A DNA stretch of 64,000 bases from Acuticoccus mangrovi (GCF_016411865.1 NZ_JAEKJA010000007.1:62001-126000); one strand, 5' to 3'; shown: positions 26,250-35,023, counted from the first letter of the stretch. Numbers and translations are program-made. The notes: generated from the letters alone by a model not told the origin.

Positions 26250-26639
26250 ATGCTCACGCGTCACACCCCCACGACCATCCGCCGCCCGTTCTCCAACTAC
26301 GCCCACGCGGTGGAGGTGCCGGCCGGCATGCGGCTTCTCGTCCTGTCCGGCCAGCTCGGCATCGGGGCCGACGAGGCGGTGCCGATCGGCGCGGAGGCCC
26401 AGGCCGAGCTGTGCTTTCGCAACATCAGCGCCATCCTCGCCGAGGCGGGGGCGGACGCCTCCAATCTCGTCCGCCTCAACGCCTACGTGGCGGGCCGGGA
26501 GCATCTCGCCGGCTACATGGCGGCGCGCAACCGCTTCGTGGGCGACAAGCCCGCGCCGGCCTCCACGCTGATGATCGTCTCGGGCTTTGCGACCGAGGCC
26601 TTCGTGGTGGAGGTGGAGGCGATCGCCGCGCTCCCCTGA
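26250..26639 (+). CDS. Rid (YjgF/YER057c/UK114) family protein lacking the RidA arginine
   Basis: A 129-residue single-domain protein with VLSGQLGIGADEAVPIG, the NISAILAEAGADASNLVRLNAYV helix-strand pair and the ending FVVEVEAIAAL of the Rid family. The arginine that gives RidA its imine deaminase activity (PAR near position 105) is not present: the motif reads PAST at 103-106. It therefore belongs to a non-RidA subfamily whose role is less known. It is divergent from the NMT1-type operon by about 160 bp and may process a reactive intermediate of that pathway. Confidence 0.82.
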   Translation: MLTRHTPTTIRRPFSNYAHAVEVPAGMRLLVLSGQLGIGADEAVPIGAEAQAELCFRNISAILAEAGADASNLVRLNAYVAGREHLAGYMAARNRFVGDKPAPASTLMIVSGFATEAFVVEVEAIAALP

Positions 26640-26704
26640 CGCGACGTCGCGACGGGCGGCGGCCGGAACCATCGGCCGTCGAGGCGGTTCCCCGCCCTGA
26701 CGCC

Positions 26705-26728
26705 GAGGGGCCCGCCGCCAGCGGGCCT
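26705..26728. terminator. Hairpin after the Rid gene
   Basis: gaggggcccgc/gcgggcctc forms a 9-bp GC stem with a 2-nt bulge and a 5-nt loop, 65 bp beyond the Rid stop. No T-tract follows. It could end the Rid transcript before the small exported protein gene. Confidence 0.4.
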
Positions 26729-26750
26729 CGTCCACAGGGAGCCCGCCGAG

Positions 26751-26990
26751 ATGACACGCACCGTGACCGCCGCCACCTGCCTCTCCGTACTGGCGCTCGG
26801 CGCCGTGACGGCCGCGCTCCCGGAGCCGGAGGAGGGGACGGCCCCCACCGCCTCGCCGATGTCCTCTCCCGCGTCCGCGCCGATGTCCGCGCCGATGTCC
26901 TCGCCGGTGGCCGCGACGCCCGAGGCGGCGGCCGAAGCGGCACCGTCGCCCGACCGCCGGCGATCGCCCTCGGAGGTCCACCGGCCGTGA
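26751..26990 (+). CDS. Small exported Pro/Ser/Ala-rich protein, unknown
   Basis: A 79-residue frame with a plausible signal peptide (hydrophobic run TCLSVLALGAVTAAL after MTRTVTAA) followed by a disordered region with four M-S-x-P type repeats (SPMSS, SAPMSAP, MSSP) and an Arg-rich end. GGGAG lies about 14 bases before the ATG and GAG directly before it. The repeats arise from reiterated gcgccgatgtcc-like codons. I do not recognise a family. It may be a real short secreted peptide or a non-coding GC-rich frame. Confidence 0.4.
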   Translation: MTRTVTAATCLSVLALGAVTAALPEPEEGTAPTASPMSSPASAPMSAPMSSPVAATPEAAAEAAPSPDRRRSPSEVHRP

Positions 26991-27068
26991 CGCGGCGCTT
27001 TACGGCCCCCGCTCCCCGGCCATAGGCTGCGGCCCGACCGACCCCGATACCGCCGAAGGACTTCGCCG

Positions 27069-27863
27069 ATGGCCCCGCCGCTGCCGCGCCCCTATTGGGC
27101 CGACATGACCGCGCTCGACTTCTCCACCGACACCGACGGCTGGGTCGCGGTGATCCCCACCGCCGCCATCGAGCAGCACGGCCCGCACCTGCCGCTCGGC
27201 ACCGACACCATCATCGGCGAGGGCATGGTGCGGACGGTGGTGGAGCGCCTGCCGGCCGATCTTCCGGCGACCTTCCTGCCCATCCAGGCGATCGGCAAGT
27301 CCAACGAGCACATCGCCTATCGCGGCACCCTCACGATGTCGTGGGAGACGGCGATCAAGGCGTGGATCGAGATCGCCACCTCGGTGGCGCGGGCGGGGAT
27401 CCGGCGGGTGGTGTTCGTGAACTCCCACGGCGGCAACACCGCGATGCTCGACGTGGTGACGCGCGAGCTGCGGGTGCGCTTCGACATGCTCGCCGTCCAC
27501 ACCGCCTGGTTCCGCTTCGGCGACGCCGACCTCGTCGACGATGCCGAGCGGGCCGTCGGCATCCACGGCGGCACGCTCGAAACGGCGCTGATCCAGCATT
27601 TCCGGCCCGATCTCGTGCGCGAGGAGCACATCGCCGACTTCCCGAGCGCGCAGACCGGCCTCAAGGCCGAGTTCACCCACCTCACCGCCCACGGCACTCA
27701 CCCGTTCGCCTGGAAGTCCGGCGACCTCAATCCGCACGGAGTGGTGGGCGACGCCACCAAGGCGACGCCGGCGATGGGTGCCCAGCTCGCCGCGCACCAC
27801 GCCGACGGATTTCTCGCGCTGCTGCGCGACGTCGCCCGTATCGATCTCGCCGTCCTGAAATAA
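27069..27863 (+). CDS. Creatininase-family amidohydrolase (paralogue 1)
   Basis: A 264-residue member of the creatininase/MftE/ArfB superfamily. Metal ligands Glu35 and His37 (AIEQHGPHLP), Asp46 (GTD) and His120 (NSHGGN) are present, as is the downstream HGGTLETA motif with Glu171. The NGHYEN of true creatininase is replaced by NSHGGN, so the second-metal Glu is missing and this is not a classical creatininase but an amide or formamide hydrolase of unknown substrate. It lies 106 bp before an oligopeptide-type importer operon on the same strand. Confidence 0.86.
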   Translation: MAPPLPRPYWADMTALDFSTDTDGWVAVIPTAAIEQHGPHLPLGTDTIIGEGMVRTVVERLPADLPATFLPIQAIGKSNEHIAYRGTLTMSWETAIKAWIEIATSVARAGIRRVVFVNSHGGNTAMLDVVTRELRVRFDMLAVHTAWFRFGDADLVDDAERAVGIHGGTLETALIQHFRPDLVREEHIADFPSAQTGLKAEFTHLTAHGTHPFAWKSGDLNPHGVVGDATKATPAMGAQLAAHHADGFLALLRDVARIDLAVLK

Positions 27864-27969
27864 GCCTCCGGGCGCGGCAAGACGACTGGACGTCTCGCCG
27901 GCCCTATGCCTAGGCTTCTCGAGGTGATCAAGCAGAGGCGCAAGAATAAGCGCCCAGGGGGAGAGGGCT

Positions 27970-29559
27970 ATGATGCGCGGACTTGCGGCGACGATCGTGC
28001 TCGTGGGCCTGGGCGGTGCCGCCTGGGCCAGCGACGACACCACCTTCCGCTACGCCTTCCAAGGCGAATTGTCGGGTCTTGACCCCTACACCCTCAACGA
28101 GACGTTCTCGCTCGGCACGCTCGCCAACGTCTACGAGGGGCTGATCCGGCGCGGGCCTGACATGGAAATCATCCCGGGTCTCGCCGAGAGCTGGGAGGTG
28201 GTGGACGACACCACCTGGCGCTTCCACCTGCGCCGAGGCGTCACCTTCCACAACGGCAACCCCTTCACGGCCGACGACGTGCTGTTCTCGGCCGAGCGTG
28301 TGGTGTCGGAGGGCTCCGACCTCGGCGCCCGCATCCCGCCCGGCGCCCAGTTCGTGAAGCTCGACGACTATACGGTGGAGGTGCGCCTGGCGACGCCCAA
28401 CCCGATCCTCCATTCCGAGTGGGACGCCTGGGCGATCATGGACAAGGAATGGGCCGAGGAGAATGGCGGCGTCGCCGTCACCTCCGCCTCGGCCGAGACG
28501 CCCAACTACGCCGCCCTCCACGCCAACGGCACCGGCCCGTTCAAGGTGGTGAGCCACGAGGTGGGGGTGAAGACGGTCTTCGAGGCCAACGAGGACTGGT
28601 GGAACTGGGGTGACCGCTCGTTCAACATCGACCGGGTGGAGTTCACCCCCATCGCCTCCGATGCGACGCGCGTCGCCGCCCTTCTCTCCGGCGAGCTCGA
28701 CATGGCCTACCCGATCCCGGTGCAGGACATCCCGCGCGTCTCCGCCAATCCCGGCACCGAGGTGCTGACCGGGCCGGAGCTGCGCACCATCTTCCTCGGC
28801 TTCGATCAGGATCGCGACGAGCTGCTCTATTCCGACGTGAAGGGCACGAACCCCTTCAAGGACGTGCGGGTGCGCAAGGCGGTCTATCTCGCCATCAACG
28901 AGGACGCGATCGCGGCGAAGATCATGCGCAACCTCGCGACGCCGTCGGCGCTGATGATCTCACCGTCGCTCTACGCGCGGTCCGGCGAGTTCGAGCGCTT
29001 GCCCTACGATCCGGAGCAGGCCAAGGCGCTCCTCGCGGAGGCCGGCTATCCGGACGGCTTCAGTGTCGGCATGGACTGCCCCAACGACCGCTACGTCAAC
29101 GACGAGCAGATCTGCCAGGCGGTGGTGGCGATGCTCGCCGGCATCGGCATCGACGTGGAGCTCAACGCCCAGCCGAAGGCGAAATTCTTCGGCAAGGTGC
29201 TCGCGTCGGGCGGCTACGACACCTCCTTCTACCTGCTCGGCTGGACGGCGGGCTCGCTCGATTCGCACCACGTCATCTTCAACCTCAACACCTGCCGCAA
29301 CGCCGACGGCACCGAGGGCGGCGCCTTCAACCTCGGCAACTACTGCAACCCCGAGGTCGACGCGCTCGGCGCGAAGATCCTCGTCGAGAACGACCCCGTG
29401 ATGCGCGACCAGATGATCTTCGACGCCTTCACCATCATCCACGACGAGGTGTCCCATGTGCCGCTGCACCAGCAGGGCCTCGCTTGGGGCAAGGCGGCCG
29501 GCGTCGCGCTCGTCCAGCGCCCCGACAACAAACTGCTGTTCGACTACGTGAAGAAGTGA
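27970..29559 (+). CDS. Family 5 extracellular solute-binding protein (peptide/nickel type)
   Basis: A 529-residue periplasmic protein with a signal peptide (LVGLGGAAWASDD). SBP family 5 sequence is clear: GELSGLDPYTLNET, VYEGLIRRGPDMEIIPGLAESWEV and FHLRRGVTFHNGNPFTADDVLFS near residues 90-117. It captures oligopeptides or a similar bulky solute for the permeases that follow. A strong GGGGAGAGGG precedes ATG 27970. The first gene of a six-gene operon ending at 34347. Confidence 0.92.
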   Translation: MMRGLAATIVLVGLGGAAWASDDTTFRYAFQGELSGLDPYTLNETFSLGTLANVYEGLIRRGPDMEIIPGLAESWEVVDDTTWRFHLRRGVTFHNGNPFTADDVLFSAERVVSEGSDLGARIPPGAQFVKLDDYTVEVRLATPNPILHSEWDAWAIMDKEWAEENGGVAVTSASAETPNYAALHANGTGPFKVVSHEVGVKTVFEANEDWWNWGDRSFNIDRVEFTPIASDATRVAALLSGELDMAYPIPVQDIPRVSANPGTEVLTGPELRTIFLGFDQDRDELLYSDVKGTNPFKDVRVRKAVYLAINEDAIAAKIMRNLATPSALMISPSLYARSGEFERLPYDPEQAKALLAEAGYPDGFSVGMDCPNDRYVNDEQICQAVVAMLAGIGIDVELNAQPKAKFFGKVLASGGYDTSFYLLGWTAGSLDSHHVIFNLNTCRNADGTEGGAFNLGNYCNPEVDALGAKILVENDPVMRDQMIFDAFTIIHDEVSHVPLHQQGLAWGKAAGVALVQRPDNKLLFDYVKK

Positions 29560-29591
29560 ATGGGAGCGGCGGGCGGCGGGACCGCTGAGGC

Positions 29592-30569
29592 ATGATCGCG
29601 TTCATCGTGCGGCGCATGGTGCAGGCCGTCGTCGTCATGCTGGTGGTGGCGTTGCTCGCCTTCATGATGTTCCGCTACGTCGGCGATCCGATCAACCAGA
29701 TGGTCGGGATCGACACCTCGCCGGCGGCGCGCGAGGCGCTGCGCCAGCGCCTCGGCCTCGACGATCCGATGCCGCTGCAGTTCGCCCGCTTCGTGGCGAA
29801 CGCGGCGCGTGGCGACTTCGGCGTCTCCTACCAGTTCAAACAGCCGGTGGCGGACCTTCTCGCCGCCCGCCTGCCGGCGACGCTGGAGCTGTCCATCGCC
29901 TCGGCCCTCTTCGCCCTCCTCGTCGGCATCCCGATGGGGGTCTACACCGGCCTCAACCGCCACGCGCCGCTCGCCAAGCTGTTCCTCGCCGTCTCCCTCG
30001 TCGGCATCTCGCTGCCGACCTTCCTCATCGGCATCCTCTTCATCTTCGTCTTCGCGGTGCACCTGCGCTGGCTGCCCTCCTTCGGGCGGGGCGAGGTGGT
30101 GGACCTCGGCTTCTGGACCACCGGCCTCCTCACCGTGTCCGGCCTCAAGGCGCTGATCCTGCCGGCGATCACCCTCGGCCTCTTCCAGATGACGTTGATC
30201 ATGCGCCTGGTGCGGGCGGAAATGCTCGAGGTGATGCGCGCCGACTTCATCCGCTTCTGCCGCGCGCGGGGGCTGACGGCGCGGGCGATCCACTTCGGCC
30301 ATGCGCTCAAGAACACGCTGGTGCCGGTCATCACCGTCACCGGGCTGCAGCTCGGCTCCGTGATCGCCTTTGCCATCATCACCGAGACGGTGTTTCAGTG
30401 GCCGGGCATGGGGCTCCTGTTCCTGCAGGCGGTGCAGAATGTCGATATCCCCATCATGGCGGCCTATCTGATGCTGATCGCGGCGCTCTTCGTCGCGATC
30501 AACCTCGTGGTCGATCTCCTCTACGTGGTGGTCGATCCGCGCATCCGCCTCGCGGGGCGGGCGACATGA
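29592..30569 (+). CDS. ABC permease, DppB/OppB type
   Basis: A 325-residue inner-membrane protein with six spans. It has the N-terminal first span MIAFIVRRMVQAVVVMLVVALLAF in pieces, the IDTSPAAREALRQRLGLDDPM loop and the EAA motif in ARGLTARAIHFGHALKN. This is the longer permease of peptide-type importers. It overlaps the DppC gene by ATGA and is 32 bp from the binding-protein gene. Confidence 0.92.
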   Translation: MIAFIVRRMVQAVVVMLVVALLAFMMFRYVGDPINQMVGIDTSPAAREALRQRLGLDDPMPLQFARFVANAARGDFGVSYQFKQPVADLLAARLPATLELSIASALFALLVGIPMGVYTGLNRHAPLAKLFLAVSLVGISLPTFLIGILFIFVFAVHLRWLPSFGRGEVVDLGFWTTGLLTVSGLKALILPAITLGLFQMTLIMRLVRAEMLEVMRADFIRFCRARGLTARAIHFGHALKNTLVPVITVTGLQLGSVIAFAIITETVFQWPGMGLLFLQAVQNVDIPIMAAYLMLIAALFVAINLVVDLLYVVVDPRIRLAGRAT

Positions 30570-31495
30570 GCGAGCTGCCGGCCGTCGCCCCGCGGGGCCG
30601 CCTCGCCGACTCCGACCTCCTCGCCGCCTTCCTGCGCTCGCGCGTCGCGATGCTCGCGGCGCTCGCGACGCTGCTGATCTTCGCCGCCGCGGCCTTCGCG
30701 CCCCTCATCGCGCCGCACGATCCCTACGACCTCGCGTCCCTGTCGCTCCTCGACAGCCTGACGCCGCCGGCCTGGCGCGCCGGTGGGACCACCACCTATC
30801 TCCTCGGCACCGACGACCAGGGGCGCGATCTCCTCTCCGCCCTCCTCTACGGCACGCGCATCTCGCTCGCGGTGGGGTTCGCCTCGGTGACCTTCGCGGC
30901 GGTGCTCGGCATTTCGCTGGGGCTCGTCGCGGGCTATGTTGGCGGGGTGGTCGACGCGGTCATCATGCGCATAGCCGACGTGCAGCTCACGTTTCCGGCG
31001 ATCCTCATCGCTCTCCTCATCGACGGGACGGTGCGGGGGTTGCTGCCGGGGCTGACGCGCGAGGAGTCGGCGTTCGGCGTCCTGGTGCTGTCCATCGGCC
31101 TCTCGTTCTGGGTGCAATATGCCCGCACCGTGCGCGGCTCCACCCTGGTGGAGGCCAGCAAGGAATACGTGCTGGCGGCGCGCCTCATCGGCCTCTCGCC
31201 CGTCACCATCATGGCGCGCCACATCCTGCCCAACGTGCTGGGGCCGGTGCTCGTCATCGCCGCCATCAATCTGGCGCTCGCCATCATCACCGAGGCGACG
31301 CTCTCCTTCCTCGGCGTCGGCATGCCGCCGACACAGCCCTCGCTCGGCATGCTGATCCGCGTCGGCCAGGATTATCTCTTCTCCGGCGAGTGGTGGATCA
31401 TCGTGTTTCCGGGGGCGATGCTCGCGATCCTGGTGCTGTCGGTGAACCTCCTCGGCGACTTTCTGCGCGACGCTCTCAACCCGAAGCTGCGATGA
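30566..31495 (+). CDS. ABC permease, DppC/OppC type
   Basis: A 309-residue partner permease: N-terminal LLAAFLRSRVAMLAALATLLIFAAAAFAPLIAPHDPYD (seen in parts), LLGTDDQGRDLLSALLYGTRISL and the EAA loop VLAARLIGLSPVTIMARHILPN are all diagnostic. ATG 30566 overlaps the DppB TGA and its stop overlaps the methyltransferase-like gene (both ATGA), so the three are translated in a coupled way. Confidence 0.92.
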   Translation: MSELPAVAPRGRLADSDLLAAFLRSRVAMLAALATLLIFAAAAFAPLIAPHDPYDLASLSLLDSLTPPAWRAGGTTTYLLGTDDQGRDLLSALLYGTRISLAVGFASVTFAAVLGISLGLVAGYVGGVVDAVIMRIADVQLTFPAILIALLIDGTVRGLLPGLTREESAFGVLVLSIGLSFWVQYARTVRGSTLVEASKEYVLAARLIGLSPVTIMARHILPNVLGPVLVIAAINLALAIITEATLSFLGVGMPPTQPSLGMLIRVGQDYLFSGEWWIIVFPGAMLAILVLSVNLLGDFLRDALNPKLR

Positions 31496-32286
31496 CGATG
31501 CTCGTGTCCACCCTCGGCACGGCACCCGACCCTGCCGCGCCCCCACCCCCCGCCGCCTCCGCCGAGGCGGCCCACGCCGCCGCTCTCGCCGCGGGGGCCG
31601 ATGCCGTGGTCACGGCGACGCGCAACACCCCGCGCTGGCTGATGAACCGGAACGGCCGCGGGACGGCGTGGGGGGAGATCAACCGCGCCCTCCTCGCCGC
31701 CGCGGACGCTGCCCGCGAGCGGGAAAATCCGGGAGCGCTCATCGTCGGCGCCGTCGGCCCGGTGCATCGGGAGGGGATCGACCGTGTGGTGCCGGAGGCG
31801 GAGCTCGAAGCGGCCCACGCCGAGGCGGCGTTGATGGTGGCGGGCGCCGTCGATGCGATCCTCGTCGACGGCGCGGAGACGGCGGCGGAGGCGGTGGTCG
31901 CCGCGCGCGCCGCGCTCGCCACCGGCAAGCCGGTCTGGGTGGGGCTGCGGCCCCGCTTCGACGAGGGGCGCGAGCTCTTCTGCGGCACGCCGGTCGAGGA
32001 GGCGGTGGCGCGGCTCGGCTGCCTGCCGGTGAAGGCGATCCTCGTCACCGGCGTTTCCGCCGCGGCGGCCCGAACCGCGCTCGAGACGCTGAAGGAGCGG
32101 CCGGATGTGCCCCTCGGCGCGCTGCCGGACGCCGGGGCGCCCGACGGCGCGGCGACCCGTCCCGACGACTTCGCCGCCGAGGTGGAGGCGATGCTCGCCG
32201 CGGGAGCCCGTCTCGTCGGCGGTGGCGTCGGGGTGGGGCCGAAGCATCTCGCCGCGCTGCGGGCGATGCTGGACGCCAGGCGATGA
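31492..32286 (+). CDS. Homocysteine S-methyltransferase-like protein without zinc cysteines
   Basis: A 264-residue TIM-barrel-like protein. It follows the Hcy-methyltransferase (BHMT/MetH/MmuM) pattern along its length: ALAAGADAVVTAT, ILVDGAETAAEA, GKPVWVGLRP, CGTPVEEAVARL, and the closing ARLVGGGVGVGPKHLAALRA. In active enzymes three cysteines bind zinc, one after a beta strand (NC) and two in GGCCG; here the matching places read VTG and GGGVG, and the N-terminal DGAMGT strand is shortened. It is therefore probably not a cobalt/zinc-type methyltransferase; a binding or altered catalytic role is likely. ATGA overlaps on both sides embed it in the importer operon. Confidence 0.68.
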   Translation: MTMLVSTLGTAPDPAAPPPPAASAEAAHAAALAAGADAVVTATRNTPRWLMNRNGRGTAWGEINRALLAAADAARERENPGALIVGAVGPVHREGIDRVVPEAELEAAHAEAALMVAGAVDAILVDGAETAAEAVVAARAALATGKPVWVGLRPRFDEGRELFCGTPVEEAVARLGCLPVKAILVTGVSAAAARTALETLKERPDVPLGALPDAGAPDGAATRPDDFAAEVEAMLAAGARLVGGGVGVGPKHLAALRAMLDARR

Positions 32287-33272
32287 CGCCGGTTCTGCGC
32301 GTTACAAATCTTCGCGTGAGCTTTCCGACGCGACGCGGCGTGCTGACGGCGGTCGACGGTGTCTCCTTCGAGATCGCCGCCGGCGAGGTGTTGGGCGTCG
32401 TCGGCGAGTCGGGCGCCGGCAAGTCGCTCACCGGGGCCGCCGTCATCGGCCTCGTCGACCTGCCGGGGCGGCTTGCGGGCGGCGAGGTCCATCTCGCCGG
32501 CGAGCGCATCGACATCCTCTCCGAGGCCGAGATGCGCAAGGTGCGCGGGCGGCGCATCGGCATGATCTTCCAGGACCCGCTGACGAGCCTCGATCCGCTC
32601 AAGACCATCGGCCAGCAGCTCACCGAGACGATCCGCACCCATCTGCCGTTGGGGCGGCGTGCGGCCCGGCGGCGCGCCGTCGAGCTCCTGGAGGAGGTGG
32701 GGATTCCCGCCGCCGCCCAGCGCATCGACGCCTATCCCCACGCCTTCTCGGGCGGCATGCGGCAGCGCGTGGTGATCGCCTTGGCGCTCGCCGCCGAGCC
32801 CGCCCTCGTGATCGCCGACGAGCCCACCACGGCCCTCGACGTCTCGGTGCAGGCCCAGATCATCGCCGTGCTGAAGCGGATGTGCCGCGAGCACGGGGCG
32901 GCGGTGATGCTGATCACCCACGACATGGGGGTGATCGCGGAGACCGCCGACCGCGTGGCAGTGATGTATGCCGGGCGTATCGTGGAGGTGGGGCCGGTGG
33001 CCGATGTTGTGCGCCGGCCGCTCCACCCCTACACGGCCGGCCTGATGGCGGCGATCCCGAGCCTTGCGCATCGCACCGAACGCCTTGCGCAGATCCCCGG
33101 CGCGATGCCGCGCCTCGACGCCATTCCGCGCGGCTGCGCCTTCCATCCGCGGTGCGCCGAGGCGTTCGCCAAGTGCGTGCTCGCCCGGCCCGAGCCCGCC
33201 GTCGTCGGTGCGAGCCGCGTCGCCTGCTTCCTGCACGAGGCGGCGCCGGAGCCGGCACTGGCCACCACATGA
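32283..33272 (+). CDS. Oligopeptide ABC transporter ATPase, DppD/OppD type
   Basis: A 329-residue ATPase with Walker A GESGAGKSL at 41-49, signature FSGGMRQRVVIALAL, Walker B LVIADEPTTALD and LITHDMGV. The C-terminal oligopeptide extension GCAFHPRCAEAFAKC has the cysteine cluster typical of OppD/DppD, which often holds an Fe-S or metal site. ATGA overlap with the gene before. It pairs with the ATPase at 33325. Confidence 0.92.
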   Translation: MTPVLRVTNLRVSFPTRRGVLTAVDGVSFEIAAGEVLGVVGESGAGKSLTGAAVIGLVDLPGRLAGGEVHLAGERIDILSEAEMRKVRGRRIGMIFQDPLTSLDPLKTIGQQLTETIRTHLPLGRRAARRRAVELLEEVGIPAAAQRIDAYPHAFSGGMRQRVVIALALAAEPALVIADEPTTALDVSVQAQIIAVLKRMCREHGAAVMLITHDMGVIAETADRVAVMYAGRIVEVGPVADVVRRPLHPYTAGLMAAIPSLAHRTERLAQIPGAMPRLDAIPRGCAFHPRCAEAFAKCVLARPEPAVVGASRVACFLHEAAPEPALATT

Positions 33273-33324
33273 GGGGGAGCGCCCCACCCGCGCGAGGCGG
33301 CGCGTGCCGGTGGATGGCGGGGCC

Positions 33325-34347
33325 ATGACCGACCCCGTCGCCGGCGATCCTCTCGTCGCGGTAGAGGGGCTTGCGAAGGCCTTCGACGTCTCCGCCCCCT
33401 GGCTCGACCGCACCCTCGGCGGCGAGGGGCGACGGCTTCTGCGCGCCGTCGCCGACGTTTCCTTCACCATCGGGCGAGGCGAGACGTTCGCGCTCGTCGG
33501 CGAGTCGGGGTCCGGCAAGTCGACCATCGCCCGCCTCGTGGTCGGGCTGATCGAGGCCGATCGGGGCACCGTCACCATCGACGGCGTCGCCATCGGGCGC
33601 GTCTCCATGGGCAGGGCGTCGCGCGCCCTCAAGACGCTGCGTCGGCGGATGCAGATGATCTTTCAGGACCCCTTCGCGAGCCTCAATCCGCGGATGCGGG
33701 TCGACGCCATCGTGGGGGAGCCGATGCGCGCCTTCGGTCTCGCCCGCGGCCGGCGGCGGCGCGAGAGGGTGGCCGCCCTCCTCACCGCGGTGGGGCTCGA
33801 TCCGCTCGACGGGCGGCGCTTTCCCCACGAGTTCTCCGGTGGTCAGCGCCAGCGCATCTCGATCGCCCGGGCGCTCGCCTCAGAGCCCCTCTTCCTCGTC
33901 TGCGACGAGCCGACCTCCGCCCTCGACGTGTCCGTGCAGGCGCAGATCCTGAACCTTCTGAAGGACCTGCAGGCCGAGCGTGGCCTCACCTTCCTGTTCA
34001 TCAGCCACAACCTCGCCGTGGTCCAGCACATGGCCGACCGGGTGGGGGTGCTCTATCTCGGCCGACTCGTGGAGGTGGCGCCGGTCGAGACGGTGTTCGT
34101 CGCCCCGCTCCACCCCTATACGCGCATGCTGCTCGACGCGGTGCCCGACCTTTCCATGAGCTCGCGCGACCGGCTCAGGGCGACGGGGGAGATCGCCAAC
34201 CCCATCGATCCGCCGCCCGGCTGCGCCTTCCATCCGCGCTGCCCGCTCGCCGACACGCGCTGCCGGACTGAGCCGCCGCATCTTCTCGCCGCAGGCTCGG
34301 GTTTCGTTGCCTGCCATGCCGTGGCGGAGGGGCGGGCGGCGTTGTGA
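33325..34347 (+). CDS. Oligopeptide ABC transporter ATPase, DppF/OppF type
   Basis: A 340-residue ATPase: Walker A GESGSGKST at 59-67, Q-loop MIFQDPFASLNPRM, signature FSGGQRQRISIARAL, Walker B LVCDEPTSALD and C-terminal GCAFHPRCPLADTRC. The insert LDRTLGGEGRRLLRAV before Walker A is usual for OppF proteins that take a pump-specific leader. ATG 33325 follows GGCGGGG and lies 52 bp after the DppD gene. The importer is thus complete: one binding protein, two permeases, two ATPases. Confidence 0.92.
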   Translation: MTDPVAGDPLVAVEGLAKAFDVSAPWLDRTLGGEGRRLLRAVADVSFTIGRGETFALVGESGSGKSTIARLVVGLIEADRGTVTIDGVAIGRVSMGRASRALKTLRRRMQMIFQDPFASLNPRMRVDAIVGEPMRAFGLARGRRRRERVAALLTAVGLDPLDGRRFPHEFSGGQRQRISIARALASEPLFLVCDEPTSALDVSVQAQILNLLKDLQAERGLTFLFISHNLAVVQHMADRVGVLYLGRLVEVAPVETVFVAPLHPYTRMLLDAVPDLSMSSRDRLRATGEIANPIDPPPGCAFHPRCPLADTRCRTEPPHLLAAGSGFVACHAVAEGRAAL

Positions 34348-34438
34348 TCGGGCCCGGCCCGTGCTAACCGGCGCGCCATGACGCACCGACGATCGCCCCG
34401 CTGACCGAACCATAGACTGGCCAAGAGGCCATACCGTC

Positions 34439-34942
34439 ATGCTGCGCGAGCGTCCCATGCCTCCCGATCTCGTTCTTCGGCCCGAGCTGCCCTCGGACGA
34501 CGATGCCATCGAAACCCTCTACGAGGTCGCCTTCGGGCCGGGCCGCTTCGCACGCACCGCCTATCGGCTGCGTGACGGGGTGCCGCACGACACCGGCACC
34601 AGCTTCGTTGCCGATCGCAACGGCCTCGTCATCGGGGCGATCCGCCAGACGCGGGTGAGGGTGGGGGGCGTGCCCGCCTTCCTCCTCGGCCCGCTGGCGG
34701 TGGCGGAGACGGCGGCGAAGCAGGGGATCGGACGCGCCCTCCTCACCCGCTGCATCGAGGCCTCGCGCGATACCGAGGCGGTGGCGATCGTCCTCGTGGG
34801 GGATCCGCCCTTCTACGGCCCGTCGGGCTTCGTGCAGGTGTGGGACGAGATCCTGATGCCGGGACCGGTGGAGCGTCACCGCCTGATGGCGCTGCCGCTC
34901 AAGGGCACGGTCGCTGGCCCGCTCCTCGCCGACGCGTGGTAG
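34439..34942 (+). CDS. GNAT-family N-acetyltransferase (YhbS-like)
   Basis: A 167-residue acetyl-CoA-dependent transferase. LGPLAVAETAAKQGIGRALLTRCIEAS supplies the Q/R-x2-G-x-G/A acetyl-CoA loop (QGIGRA near 97-102), and VLVGDPPFYGPSGFVQV the late strand with the conserved Tyr/Gly-Phe. YhbS-like proteins acetylate small amines, lipids or protein N-termini. ATG 34439 and ATG 34457 are both possible; neither has a strong ribosome site. It is 91 bp after the importer operon and may be separate from it. Confidence 0.8.
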   Translation: MLRERPMPPDLVLRPELPSDDDAIETLYEVAFGPGRFARTAYRLRDGVPHDTGTSFVADRNGLVIGAIRQTRVRVGGVPAFLLGPLAVAETAAKQGIGRALLTRCIEASRDTEAVAIVLVGDPPFYGPSGFVQVWDEILMPGPVERHRLMALPLKGTVAGPLLADAW

Positions 34943-34994
34943 AAGGGGCGGCCCGCCGGCGAACCGTACGGGCGCCGACAGGCCGAGAGTTGGT

Positions 34995-35022
34995 CGTGGG
35001 CGCCGGCCGAGCGGCGCCCACG
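34995..35022. terminator. Perfect 10-bp hairpin between convergent genes
   Basis: cgtgggcgcc/ggcgcccacg forms a perfect stem with an 8-nt loop, just before the minus-strand stop at 35024-35026 and 52 bp after the GNAT stop. Symmetry allows it to act for both directions, although there is no long U-tract. Confidence 0.6.
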
Positions 35023-35023
35023 G

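Noticed and set aside
30398-30565. Earlier start for the DppC permease
   Set aside because: It would overlap the DppB gene by 170 bp; the ATGA overlap at 30566 gives the normal DppC N-terminus.
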